Assembly (NCBI GenBank): GCA_937873695.1
Contig: CALMYL010000006.1
Coordinates: 1-64,000 of the forward strand
DNA length: 64,000 nucleotides
Reading direction: 5' to 3'
Source: an uncultured Ignavibacteria bacterium
GTDB lineage: Bacteria; Bacteroidota; Ignavibacteria; Tepidaquicellales; OLB5
A model generated the notes under the pieces. That model had not been told where the DNA came from, made no database searches, and worked only from the letters and a program-made list of their open reading frames with translations. Position numbers and translations under genes: made by a program. Below, one piece after another: positions 33,460 through 41,742 of this stretch; within the stretch, counting starts at the first letter, position 1, and every line of letters starts with the position of its first letter.

Positions 33460-34184
33460 ACTTCTTTCCGCCCTTTTTTCCAGTGGTAGGGTACATTTTC
33501 GACCATAAACGCATTGGCAAGCACAACACCCTGTAGCTTCTTATCCTGAATAAAACCAATTTCATCTTTTAAAACTTCAACGGGTTTTGGTGTCCAGTTT
33601 TGTCTTACGCCTTCAATTATTAATACTTCTTTGGTTTTATAATTGTATGTAAATGTAAAAGGCAAGGGACCCGCATAGCGGCGGGCTTCTACCCAGGTAG
33701 AAAAGGGAGAACCCGGAGGCAATGGAATATTATCATCGCCTGTGCGAACTGCTATATCCAGCCCTGAGTTTTCTGAAGTTACCGAAACCATGCCGTCTTT
33801 TTGGATGAATTTTATATCAGTGGTTGTATAGTTATAATGAGTGAAAATGTTACCCCAGAACTCCATCTTCTTTTTATTGGTCTGTGATTTAAGGATATAA
33901 AGTCCCCGCATTTTTTTACCTTTGCTGTTCGTAAAAGTTACAAATACCCTGTAGCCAATCAATATAAAATCGTTGCCTGTGAATTCAGGAAAGCCCTTCG
34001 GGCGGAGCTTTTTCGTCTTAACCAGAGCAACGGCTAAAAATGCCCATTTATCTTTAAATACATCAAGCTCAAGGCACTCAGGTATGAATTTTTCAAGTTC
34101 AGCCATGGGTACAGCATAAGTAAGCACAAGCGAGTTCTCGAAGAATGTTTCAACGGTAAATGGATGATCTTTTAATGAAAGCAT
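33447..34184 (-). CDS. DUF2071 (YqjF-like) protein
   Basis: 245 aa. N-terminal PFTVETFFENSLVLTYAVP and FIPECLELDVFKDKWAFLAVALVKT match DUF2071, a soluble beta-rich fold related to acetoacetate decarboxylase. No catalytic residue can be assigned. Its start overlaps the stop of the DoxX-like gene by one base, and its end overlaps the methyltransferase gene by 13 bases, showing tight co-translation. The role is unknown. Confidence 0.82.
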   Translation of the reverse strand: MLSLKDHPFTVETFFENSLVLTYAVPMAELEKFIPECLELDVFKDKWAFLAVALVKTKKLRPKGFPEFTGNDFILIGYRVFVTFTNSKGKKMRGLYILKSQTNKKKMEFWGNIFTHYNYTTTDIKFIQKDGMVSVTSENSGLDIAVRTGDDNIPLPPGSPFSTWVEARRYAGPLPFTFTYNYKTKEVLIIEGVRQNWTPKPVEVLKDEIGFIQDKKLQGVVLANAFMVENVPYHWKKGRKEVWNR

Positions 34185-34564
34185 TAAGCTGATTTTGGTT
34201 TTAGAATAAATTCATTAACGTAAACAACGCATACAAACACCAGTGCAATTATTATGTTCATTCTGCCAAACAGCAGAAGATCCGGGACAAGAATAAATTC
34301 CATAACATTCATCGTCATTACAATTATGATCTGCATAACAGCTGCCAGGCGGGAAAATTTCCTGCTAATGACCCAGATGAACATACAGATCTCGAGAGCA
34401 CCAATTACTTTTACTGCCAAGAATGAAATATCGTTTCCCAGTATCCTTGCCACTATTTCCTGATGTCGCGGAACGAATCCGAGTACTTTGGCATACAAAC
34501 CATTTATCAGCCATACAAGAGAAATAAGGATAGTGAGTATTTTGTGGAAAGCTGCTCTTTTCAT
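34184..34564 (-). CDS. DoxX-like four-helix membrane protein
   Basis: 126 aa with four membrane helices, beginning HKILTILISLVWLINGLYAKV and containing KVIGALEICMFIWVIS and RMNIIIALVFVCVVYVNEF, the pattern of the DoxX-like family often found beside DUF2071 proteins. DoxX relatives are membrane partners in sulfur or redox processes, but no activity is established for this subgroup. One-base overlap with the downstream gene and a ten-base gap to the YiiX-like gene upstream. Confidence 0.8.
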   Translation of the reverse strand: MKRAAFHKILTILISLVWLINGLYAKVLGFVPRHQEIVARILGNDISFLAVKVIGALEICMFIWVISRKFSRLAAVMQIIIVMTMNVMEFILVPDLLLFGRMNIIIALVFVCVVYVNEFILKPKSA

Positions 34565-34574
34565 TTATCTTATG

Positions 34575-35258
34575 TTATGGATAAATTTGTTTCAGTTTAT
34601 CAGAATTAAAAATTGATACAGGAGATATGACATCTTCTTCAAGCGGCGGTGAACTTCCATATCTTTCTTCCATAATTTTTTTCACTTCCGGGTCAGTTAA
34701 GTCAAAATCTCTTAGTTTCTGCAGATTTCCAATTTTGATATTAATTGCCCTGTCATAGATCTTCCAGACATACTCTGAACAATACAGCTTTTCATCTGAC
34801 CATCCAAAGTGTATATCATAATTTTTGCCAAGTTCTTTTTCGGCTGTACTCCTGATCTTCTGTAAATTATCCGAGTTCAAAATGCTTTCAGAATTGATAA
34901 GTCTTTTAACCGCAAAAATACCATCAGGACTTTTCGAAAGCCAAACAGCAAGCGGAGTAATTTTAACCGGCTGAACAGCTTCATAGACATATAGTTCATT
35001 GTTATGTTTCAGGATAATCCCTACATGGCTCCATTGAGAGTGCGTTGCAAGCTGGATTGCCCTTGTTTGACGTGATGAACTTGCTTGAAATATTATATCA
35101 CCTTCCTTAAAAACATCTTTTGAAGTCAATTCTTTTGTTCTGCTTTCCCACTCAGACAATCTTAATTTTGGAGCAAGATATCTGGAATAGGCATAGTATC
35201 CCGAAAGCGCCAAGACCAGAACAACAATGATGCTTATGGTTATTTTTTTGACACTCAT
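34575..35258 (-). CDS. YiiX/YebB-like membrane-anchored cysteine hydrolase
   Basis: 227 aa. An N-terminal membrane helix (about 5-24) leads to a permuted papain-like (NlpC/P60-related) domain: GDIIFQASSSRQTRAIQLAT, then SQWSHVGII with the catalytic histidine, and YCSEYVWKIYD with the catalytic cysteine. Such enzymes cleave peptides, amides or lipid esters at the envelope; substrate unknown. Overlaps the upstream WYL regulator gene by four bases. Confidence 0.85.
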   Translation of the reverse strand: MSVKKITISIIVVLVLALSGYYAYSRYLAPKLRLSEWESRTKELTSKDVFKEGDIIFQASSSRQTRAIQLATHSQWSHVGIILKHNNELYVYEAVQPVKITPLAVWLSKSPDGIFAVKRLINSESILNSDNLQKIRSTAEKELGKNYDIHFGWSDEKLYCSEYVWKIYDRAINIKIGNLQKLRDFDLTDPEVKKIMEERYGSSPPLEEDVISPVSIFNSDKLKQIYP

Positions 35259-36115
35259 TTATAATTCTTCAATACGCCTTCTGCAAGTTCAATAACTCGT
35301 GTTTTGAGTTCAGGTGGTTCGATTACCTTTACGCCTTCGCCGCGTGTAACAATCCACCCTGCGATTTCATCAAGTGAATTCACAGTAGCAGTATATTCAA
35401 TTGAGCCGTCAGGCATGGTTGTAAATGTTTCGGAATCCAGCAATTGTTTGGGTTTTAATCTATCTGCCCAGTATGATGAAAACGACAGCTTAATTTTAAA
35501 AGTATCCTCGCCCAGCCAGCTGCGGAATGAATATTTAAATACATCATCAATTTTTTCTTTTGATACAGGCTTAAATGTCCTCGGCGAAGCTTTTGCGTGC
35601 ATTATCTTATTCATCAGGAATTGTTTTATCCTGCCGTCATTTAGTGTTAAGAGCCGCCAGTAATTATCGGTTTGGAAAATCAGCAGTGGGGAGATTTCCA
35701 GTGAGCGCTCATAAACATCCGCGTCCTTTTCGTAATCAATTACAGCCATTGTGTTTGTATCAATGCACATCTGTAAAACGACCATGTTTGCAAGCGCTTC
35801 TTCCTTCAGGCGGGTTACAAGAAGGGCAGTTGATTTTTCCACAAAACTACCTGATGATATTAGTGCGGAATACTGTTTGATAAGCTCACGTATCTTTTCA
35901 GCCGAAGGCTTTTTATCTATTATCACTCCTTTGCCCTTTGCTGAGTGAATCAGTATCCCCGAAGTACGGAGATCATTCAGATCACGTTTGATGGTAAGCT
36001 CTTCCACTCCGAACAGCTGAGCAAAATCACTTAGTGACATACCTTCGTAATTTTTGCCAAGGCACAGCCCCAAAATTTCGATTTGGCGCTTGAATTTTAT
36101 TTTAAAGTCCAGCAT
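35255..36115 (-). CDS. WYL-domain transcriptional regulator
   Basis: About 286 aa. N-terminal winged HTH (about 5-60; MSLSDFAQLFGVEELTIKRD, LRTSGILIHSAKGKG) followed by a WYL domain (about 130-200; ISPLLIFQTDNYWRLLTLND, in which YWRL replaces the name-giving WYL) and a WCX-like C-terminus. The ATG at 36115 is preferred; a GTG at 36151 would add 12 residues, and neither has a clear ribosome-binding site. First gene of a seven-gene run. WYL proteins bind nucleic-acid or nucleotide ligands and often control stress or defence operons, so autoregulation is likely. Confidence 0.88.
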   Translation of the reverse strand: MLDFKIKFKRQIEILGLCLGKNYEGMSLSDFAQLFGVEELTIKRDLNDLRTSGILIHSAKGKGVIIDKKPSAEKIRELIKQYSALISSGSFVEKSTALLVTRLKEEALANMVVLQMCIDTNTMAVIDYEKDADVYERSLEISPLLIFQTDNYWRLLTLNDGRIKQFLMNKIMHAKASPRTFKPVSKEKIDDVFKYSFRSWLGEDTFKIKLSFSSYWADRLKPKQLLDSETFTTMPDGSIEYTATVNSLDEIAGWIVTRGEGVKVIEPPELKTRVIELAEGVLKNYK

Positions 36116-36316
36116 AAGCCGTAAAATAAGCGCAATTTTATGGTAATTCACGGGTTAATTTTTTGCATAATTAGTGAAGTATAAACACACCCGTCATTTG
36201 GACACCACATGTCAAAGCCAGTTCTTCGACCTCTTAAGAGGGGAATTTACAATCGGTTTCCTCAAAAATGATAAAAAAACGAAACAAACTTATGGAACAT
36301 TAACATTTACAAAAAA

Positions 36317-36362
36317 GTATCATTCAATGATACACATAGAGGGTTTTTGGGGAATATATTTG
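36317..36362 (+). promoter_or_regulatory. 17-bp palindrome and -7 box upstream of a small membrane protein
   Basis: GTATCATT-C-AATGATAC (36317-36333) is a perfect dyad; TATATTTG (36355-36362) fits the TAnnTTTG box. The dyad covers the position of the -33 region, where a repressor would block polymerase. It lies in the divergent gap between the WYL regulator and the 42-aa membrane protein gene. Confidence 0.55.
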
Positions 36363-36389
36363 TAGAGTAATTAAGAAAGGGGAAATAAA

Positions 36390-36518
36390 ATGGTATCATT
36401 AAAGAATTTTGTAGAGGACTTAAGGGAAGAAAGACGCGAGCAAAAAGACCGCGGACTTATGGCGTTAACACTCGGACTCATGGTATTTTTCCTGGTGCTC
36501 AGCATATGGGCAGCGTAA
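36390..36518 (+). CDS. 42-residue single-helix membrane protein
   Basis: A reading frame of 42 codons with a strong purine-rich ribosome-binding site (AAAGGGGAAA) six bases before the ATG. The product has a charged amphipathic N-terminus (MVSLKNFVEDLREERREQKD) and one membrane helix (about residues 23-41, ALTLGLMVFFLVLSIWA). It is preceded by a dyad and a -7 box. No family is known to me. The next gene begins 42 bases downstream and may share its transcript. Confidence 0.7.
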   Translation: MVSLKNFVEDLREERREQKDRGLMALTLGLMVFFLVLSIWAA

Positions 36519-36560
36519 AAAAGAATCTTAATTAAATAAAAGAAATAAGGAATAATTAAA

Positions 36561-37136
36561 ATGAATATTACAACAAACTCAAATAAAGTAATAAGGATCA
36601 ATCAGTCAGATGTACTTGCAGCAAACATCTGTATGAATGTAATTAAAGAGCTAATACTGCGCTCAGATAAATACAATGTGTCTCCGGTAAAGTTCAACAC
36701 ACTTGTGAAAGCTTATTATACACTTGAAAGCTTTCCGGTAAAGAAGATAACAGGTTACATTGATATATCGGCAAATACGCATTTACCGGGCGGTTCGCTT
36801 GATTACAGCTCATTTACAATTGGCGAAGATTACTTTGAAGTTTACACCGGCTTTGTAAGCTATGAAGGCGGCGAGTGTGATGACAGTTCATGGGAGAAAA
36901 TATATTCATCAAAAGATGAAACGCACAGAGCAAGCTTTGTAAAAGCTATGGAGTGCTGGGCTGAGAGCTTCCTGCTTCATCTTGATGAAAACCCGGCAAG
37001 GTCACTGCTTATTATTGACCGCTCACAGCTTGAAGGCGACCAGTCAGTTCACGCGGAAATTGTTCCCGATCCGGTGGTTGTTACGCCTGAATATGCAAAA
37101 TATGCCAGGGCTGATTATGAAGAAGTTCCTTTTTAA
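36561..37136 (+). CDS. Cytoplasmic protein of unknown function
   Basis: 191 aa with no signal peptide or membrane segment. Mixed alpha/beta composition; the segment ITGYIDISANTHLPGGSLDY, a central acidic stretch EGGECDDSSWEKI and a C-terminal region rich in acidic residues are notable. No domain is recognised. Follows the small membrane protein gene and ends at a clear terminator, so it probably forms a bicistronic unit with it. Confidence 0.7.
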   Translation: MNITTNSNKVIRINQSDVLAANICMNVIKELILRSDKYNVSPVKFNTLVKAYYTLESFPVKKITGYIDISANTHLPGGSLDYSSFTIGEDYFEVYTGFVSYEGGECDDSSWEKIYSSKDETHRASFVKAMECWAESFLLHLDENPARSLLIIDRSQLEGDQSVHAEIVPDPVVVTPEYAKYARADYEEVPF

Positions 37137-37190
37137 GTTTTCAGGAATTGCGATTTTAGAATTTTACACCATCCTTACAGATTAATCAGG

Positions 37191-37221
37191 AAGGACAGTC
37201 ACCCGCAGGCTGTCCTTTTTT
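37191..37221 (+). terminator. Rho-independent terminator
   Basis: AAGGACAG (37191-37198) pairs with CTGTCCTT (37210-37217), followed by TTTTT. Ends the plus-strand unit 36390-37136. Confidence 0.85.
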
Positions 37222-37253
37222 ATTTATTGGGGAATAATCAAATGACCGGCATC

Positions 37254-37282
37254 AAAAAAACAGGGCAGTGGTAAACTGCCCT
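37254..37282 (-). terminator. Terminator for the minus-strand TPR gene
   Basis: AGGGCAGT (37262-37269) and ACTGCCCT (37275-37282) form an 8-bp stem; on the minus strand it is followed by GTTTTTTT. Confidence 0.8.
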
Positions 37283-37327
37283 TAAATGGAGGTAAATATA
37301 GTTGTGAAGCTCAATTTCTGTTTGCAG

Positions 37328-38365
37328 CTACTTTGCAGCTTTTTCCATATAGCTTTTCAGAGAGCTATCAAGTGCGGGTTTCTGGCTCACAGCTGTCTGC
37401 CAGTCCTTTAAGGCTGCAGGTTTATCCATTGAATTGAAAAATGAGAAACCGCGGTTTACATATGCATCTGTAAGATTGGGGTCGAGCTCAATAGCCTTTG
37501 TGTAATCATTTATTGCCTGCGGATACTGCCTCAGGTTAGAGAATGCGAACCCGCGCGCGTTAAAGTTCAGCGCGGCAGTTGAACCCAGCTTGATTGCTTT
37601 ATCAAAATCTTCCAGTGCGAACTGGTATTGTGAAGTATTCAGGAATACGTAACCCCTGTTTATGTAAGCATCCGCAAGTGCTGAATCGGTCTGGATTGCC
37701 TTATCATAATCGGGCAGTGCGTCAAACAGTCTTTTCATGTTAGCGTACGCATACCCGCGCGTATTGTAATACACGGCGCGGTTAGGGTTAAGCTCAATTG
37801 CTTTGGTAAAGTCACTTACAACATTTTCAAATTTGTTCAGGCTTAAGTAAGCAAACCCGCGGTTTGAATAAGCGTCTTCATACTTCGGGTTAAGCTCAAT
37901 TGCTTTGGAATAATCTTTAACAGCCTGCACAAAATCTTTAAGCAGTGCGTAAACATACCCGCGCCTGTTTATGTAAATTGCGCTTTTGGGATCTTTTTCA
38001 ACTGCCTTTTCGTAATCCTCCATCGCTTTGCCGTATTCATTCATGGTAATATAAACATACCCGCGCGCATCATAAAATCTTGCAGTATCCGGTGCAATAT
38101 CAATTGCTTCGGTCAAATCTTCTATTCCTTTGGGGAAATTGTTTCTTGAAACATTCAATACTCCGCGGTGATACCAGGCTGTCTGATTCTTTTTATCCGT
38201 TTCAATCGCCTTGTTGTATTCATTCATCGCGTCATCAAGTTTGCCTTTGTTCTGAAGCTCTATCCCTGCTTTTAGATGTTTGGCTGATTCTTCGGGGTTT
38301 CTGCCGGCGCAGCCAAGAATAAGAGCTGATAATATTAAAACAATAATTAAGTATTTATATAACAT
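37328..38365 (-). CDS. TPR lipoprotein
   Basis: 345 aa. The signal ends in the lipobox LILGCAG, so the protein is predicted to be lipid-anchored in the envelope. The mature part consists of about eight consecutive 34-residue TPR units with the canonical pattern (AYINRGYVFLNTSQYQFALE, AIELNPKYEDAYSNRGFAYL). This is a regular TPR superhelix, the kind that organises envelope complexes. It lies in a stretch with two more lipoproteins (38451 and 38963) but is transcribed on its own terminator. Confidence 0.88.
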   Translation of the reverse strand: MLYKYLIIVLILSALILGCAGRNPEESAKHLKAGIELQNKGKLDDAMNEYNKAIETDKKNQTAWYHRGVLNVSRNNFPKGIEDLTEAIDIAPDTARFYDARGYVYITMNEYGKAMEDYEKAVEKDPKSAIYINRRGYVYALLKDFVQAVKDYSKAIELNPKYEDAYSNRGFAYLSLNKFENVVSDFTKAIELNPNRAVYYNTRGYAYANMKRLFDALPDYDKAIQTDSALADAYINRGYVFLNTSQYQFALEDFDKAIKLGSTAALNFNARGFAFSNLRQYPQAINDYTKAIELDPNLTDAYVNRGFSFFNSMDKPAALKDWQTAVSQKPALDSSLKSYMEKAAK

Positions 38366-38450
38366 ATTTAAGTTGAATTTTTGTAATAATTATAGTAAGT
38401 TTAGATAATTAAAAATCGATTTGTAATACCGTAAAAAAGTTAGAAAATAG

Positions 38451-38849
38451 ATGAAAAATCAAGTTAAAACCGCGTTTTTTGTAATATTGATAGCAATACT
38501 GTTTGCCGGCTGCGGCAAAGATAAAGGAAAGAATTTTGTTGATAACTACAAAGTTCAGCCCAAAGATACCGCTGGCATTAATAAAGACCAGTACAGGATT
38601 GCTGAAATTTTTGAAGGCGATAAAAACCAGATGCACGACCTTATAAAGGGACCTGCTACTTTTGATATTATGCACCAGGGAACCGGCCCGTTTAAGATAA
38701 CGCTTCTTAAAAATGACGGAACATTGTTTGCGGTACTTGCTGAAGGTACCGGAGATTTTAAAGGGAAGAAAGAACTGGAAATACCGGAAACAACCGCATA
38801 CATTCTGGATGTAAAATCAACAGGTAAGTGGTCTGTATACAGAGAGTAA
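38451..38849 (+). CDS. Small lipoprotein
   Basis: 132 aa. Signal with lipobox LFAGC, then a short basic linker (GKDKGKNF) and a beta-rich C-terminal domain (about 60-132) with the pattern GPFKITLLKNDGTLFAVLAE and a final TAYILDVKSTGKWSVYRE. The fold looks like a small beta-sandwich; no family is recognised. A strong terminator follows. Divergent from the TPR lipoprotein gene upstream, 85 bases apart. Confidence 0.75.
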   Translation: MKNQVKTAFFVILIAILFAGCGKDKGKNFVDNYKVQPKDTAGINKDQYRIAEIFEGDKNQMHDLIKGPATFDIMHQGTGPFKITLLKNDGTLFAVLAEGTGDFKGKKELEIPETTAYILDVKSTGKWSVYRE

Positions 38850-38874
38850 TTTTATTTTACACGCAATAAACAAA

Positions 38875-38907
38875 AAGGAATGACATGATTGTCATTCCTT
38901 TTTTTAT
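38875..38907 (+). terminator. Strong terminator
   Basis: AAGGAATGACA (38875-38885) and TGTCATTCCTT (38890-38900) make a perfect 11-bp stem with a 4-base loop, followed by TTTTT. Confidence 0.9.
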
Positions 38908-38962
38908 TTCCCCACTTAAATCCTTTTCAGGTCTTTAAGCGTAAAATTGACTGCTTCTATAT

Positions 38963-39757
38963 TTACCTTATCAAAGGACGTATTTTATTTATCTTCGGTC
39001 TGAGTTCCGCCTCGTAAGTTCTGTTAAGCAGAATAGCCTGTTCCCAGTCACGTGCGGCCTCCTTAAATTTACGCTGCGCAAGATATGAGGTACCCCTGTT
39101 ATAATATCCTTTGGCAAGCCTTGGGTCTTTTATTATAACGGTATCGTACTGGTAAACTGCCGAATCAGGTTTGCCAAGAATATCATAAATATTTCCCTTA
39201 TTGAAATTAGCTATTGTATCATCCGGTTTAAGGTAAAGTACCATATTATAATCAGCCATCGCGGAATCATAGATCTTAAATCTCTCGTATGCATTGCCTC
39301 TGTTCATGTAGGCAGAGTGATTTGACTGTGTGAGCCTGATGTATTCATTGTAATCTGAAATTGCTTCGCGGTAGAACTTTATGTTCTGGAAGTGATTTCC
39401 CCTGTCAAGATATGGTCCGGGGTTAACCGGTTTCTTCTTGATAAGTTCGTTCAGTTCCTTGAATGCCTGGGTATTCCATACTTTGTAAATGCTGTCTCTG
39501 GGGATGCTGTAACCCCTGTGATATGATTCCAGAGAATCCCTGTAATCAAAATTTCCTGTGCCGTAAACATCTGTGCTGTCTCTTTGCCTTATCAAATTAG
39601 AATCGATAAGCTCCCTTATTATCTCGTCATACCTGACAAGTTCAAGTGAATCTTTTTCCCGGCGAAGTTCTGACTCGCTTTTTTTGGTACAACCATTAAA
39701 TGTTACCGAAACTGCCAGTATGAAGAATGCGGCAATGATCACTGTAATTTTACTCAT
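38963..39757 (-). CDS. TPR lipoprotein
   Basis: 264 aa. Lipobox TFNGC at the end of a standard signal; a charged coiled-coil-like segment (about 28-95, ELRREKDSLELVRYDEIIRE) precedes four to five TPR units (SAYMNRGNAYERFKIYDSAM, RLAKGYYNRGTSYLAQRKFK). Likely envelope scaffold, related in style to the protein at 37328-38365 but with a distinct N-terminal region. Partner unknown. Confidence 0.85.
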   Translation of the reverse strand: MSKITVIIAAFFILAVSVTFNGCTKKSESELRREKDSLELVRYDEIIRELIDSNLIRQRDSTDVYGTGNFDYRDSLESYHRGYSIPRDSIYKVWNTQAFKELNELIKKKPVNPGPYLDRGNHFQNIKFYREAISDYNEYIRLTQSNHSAYMNRGNAYERFKIYDSAMADYNMVLYLKPDDTIANFNKGNIYDILGKPDSAVYQYDTVIIKDPRLAKGYYNRGTSYLAQRKFKEAARDWEQAILLNRTYEAELRPKINKIRPLIR

Positions 39758-39917
39758 AAACTTTGATATTTTATAACGAATTCAAATATATTGAATTAGA
39801 TACATAATTATTAAACAAAAATTAAGTATTGCAAAGATTAGCTAATTTAGGTTATATTTGAATACCGTAAATACGGCATTTAAAATTTGGTAGAGTTTGA
39901 TTTATAAATTAGATTTT

Positions 39918-40412
39918 TCAGCGTTTTTTGAGCTTTTTGTTTTTTGCCATCGATTCTGCAGCAAGCTTCTTTTTGTAAAGCAAAATCTTCCTTAATAACG
40001 ATTTATTGCTTACGGCAAGTATTTCCATTGCAAGCAAACCCGCATTTTTTGCGTTGCCTATGGCAACGGTTGCAACCGGTATCCCGGCCGGCATTTGAAC
40101 AATTGATAGAAGTGAATCAATTCCTTCGAGAGCTTTCGATCTGATAGGTACGCCAATAACAGGCAGGGGTGAGTGGGATGCAGCCATACCTGGTAAATGC
40201 GCTGCGCCTCCGGCGCCGGCAATAATTATCTTTATACCGCGTTTGTGAGCTCCTTCGGCATATTGCGCCATATAATGCGGCGTGCGGTGAGCTGAAGTTA
40301 TTTTCACTTCATATGCTACGCCGAATTCTTCACAGATATTTGCGGCTTCCTGCATTGTGGGAAGGTCCGAATCGCTTCCCATAATTATTCCGATGATTGG
40401 TTTTGTTTTCAT
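39918..40412 (-). CDS. purE: N5-carboxyaminoimidazole ribonucleotide mutase
   Basis: 164 aa class I PurE, which moves the carboxyl group from N5-CAIR to C4 in purine synthesis. [16 protein letters not shown] is the phosphate-binding motif, SAHRTPHYM the catalytic histidine region and [13 protein letters not shown] the third signature. A basic C-terminal extension ([17 protein letters not shown]) is unusual. purK lies 59 bases upstream on the same strand, giving the usual purK-purE pair in reverse order. Confidence 0.95.
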   Translation of the reverse strand: MKTKPIIGIIMGSDSDLPTMQEAANICEEFGVAYEVKITSAHRTPHYMAQYAEGAHKRGIKIIIAGAGGAAHLPGMAASHSPLPVIGVPIRSKALEGIDSLLSIVQMPAGIPVATVAIGNAKNAGLLAMEILAVSNKSLLRKILLYKKKLAAESMAKNKKLKKR

Positions 40413-40471
40413 GGTAAAATTTTAATTTGTCCTTGCTGCAATTTAAGATAGAGACAAAAGAAAGTTTAAAT

Positions 40472-41608
40472 TCAAATCACAATTTTCTTCTCTGCTGCTT
40501 TTGCTTTCTTCAGTATTACTTTTGCATTGCTGCCGGTAATAGTTATGTGTCCCATTTTTCTGCCGATGCGTGAAGATCTCTTTCCATAAATGTGCAGATG
40601 AATATCTTTATCACTCAAAGCGTTTTTATAATTCTTTACCTCCCCTGACCTGTTTGTTTTACCCAGCAGGTTTATCATAACAGCGGCTGGATTTATCATT
40701 TCAGCGGAGCCTAGCGGCAACCCTAAAACTGCCCTCACGTGATTTTCAAATTGCGAGGTTACGCAGCCTTCAATGGTGTAATGACCCGAATTATGGGGCC
40801 TCGGAGCCATTTCGTTTACAAGTATTCTTCCATCTTTGGTGTAGAACATCTCTACACCAAACAGTCCATACCCTTTTACAGCTTTAACGCAATCTACTGC
40901 AATTTTTCTTGCTTTGTTTAAGATATTTTCGTCCAGTTTGGCCGGTGCTATTACAGTATGGCAAATGTGGTTCTTCTGAATTGTTTCGACTACCGGATAA
41001 ACACAGGATTCCTTTTTTGTTCTTACTGCCATTACAGCAAGTTCTTTAGTGAAATGTACAAATTCTTCAGCGAGAAGTTTTGAATGTCTGTGAGTAAGTT
41101 TATCAAAAGCATTCAAATATTCTTTTCTATTCTTTACCAGCGCATTACCATAACCGTCGTAGCCCATCTTCCGGGATTTAAGTACAAATGGTAAACCCAG
41201 AAATTTTACGATCTGTTCAAAATCAGCTTTATGCTCCGCCGCAGTGAATTTTGGCAGGGGAATATTATGTTTGTCCAGTGTTTGTTTCTGTATCAGTTTA
41301 TCCTGAATCAGAGATATTGTTACTGAAGATGGAAACACTTTTTTTCCCAGTGATTCAAGATATTCAATAATATGATAATCAATAAATTCATTTTCAAGCG
41401 TTATAATATCTGAATATGCGGCTAATTTTCTGAGGAGCTTTTTATCTGAAGCGGAACCGGTAATTTCCATTGATGTAAGCTGACCTGCGGGCGAGCCTGC
41501 TTCTTTTTCAAGAATAGCAATATCGAATCCCATACGTTTTCCGGCCATTGCTGACATCCTGGCTAATTGCCCGCCGCCTAAGATCCCTATACATTTTGGT
41601 TTATTCAA
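40472..41608 (-). CDS. purK: 5-(carboxyamino)imidazole ribonucleotide synthase
   Basis: 378 aa ATP-grasp enzyme that carboxylates AIR with bicarbonate to N5-CAIR for PurE. N-terminal IGILGGGQLARMSAMAGKRM is the family start, VLKSRKMGYDGYGN the ATP-binding loop, and EMAPRPHNSGHYTIEGC the conserved late motif. The order purK then purE on the minus strand suggests an operon. Presence of both shows that the two-step bacterial route is used. Confidence 0.95.
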   Translation of the reverse strand: MNKPKCIGILGGGQLARMSAMAGKRMGFDIAILEKEAGSPAGQLTSMEITGSASDKKLLRKLAAYSDIITLENEFIDYHIIEYLESLGKKVFPSSVTISLIQDKLIQKQTLDKHNIPLPKFTAAEHKADFEQIVKFLGLPFVLKSRKMGYDGYGNALVKNRKEYLNAFDKLTHRHSKLLAEEFVHFTKELAVMAVRTKKESCVYPVVETIQKNHICHTVIAPAKLDENILNKARKIAVDCVKAVKGYGLFGVEMFYTKDGRILVNEMAPRPHNSGHYTIEGCVTSQFENHVRAVLGLPLGSAEMINPAAVMINLLGKTNRSGEVKNYKNALSDKDIHLHIYGKRSSRIGRKMGHITITGSNAKVILKKAKAAEKKIVI

Positions 41609-41742
41609 TAATACAGAAGAAGTGATATTGATTAGTTAGAAATGATGATACCTTGGAAAAACAAATATCAAAAAAAATTTACATAAATAAAATCTAATTA
41701 ACAGATGTAAAATTTGGAATTGTAAGGAGGAGTTTGCCGGGA

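Noticed and set aside
33447-34184. Acetoacetate decarboxylase activity for the DUF2071 protein
   Set aside because: The fold is related, but I cannot identify the catalytic lysine, so only the family name is given.
36174-36365. 63-codon frame on the plus strand before the small membrane protein
   Set aside because: GTG start without ribosome-binding site, overlaps the dyad and promoter of the next gene, no protein-like features.
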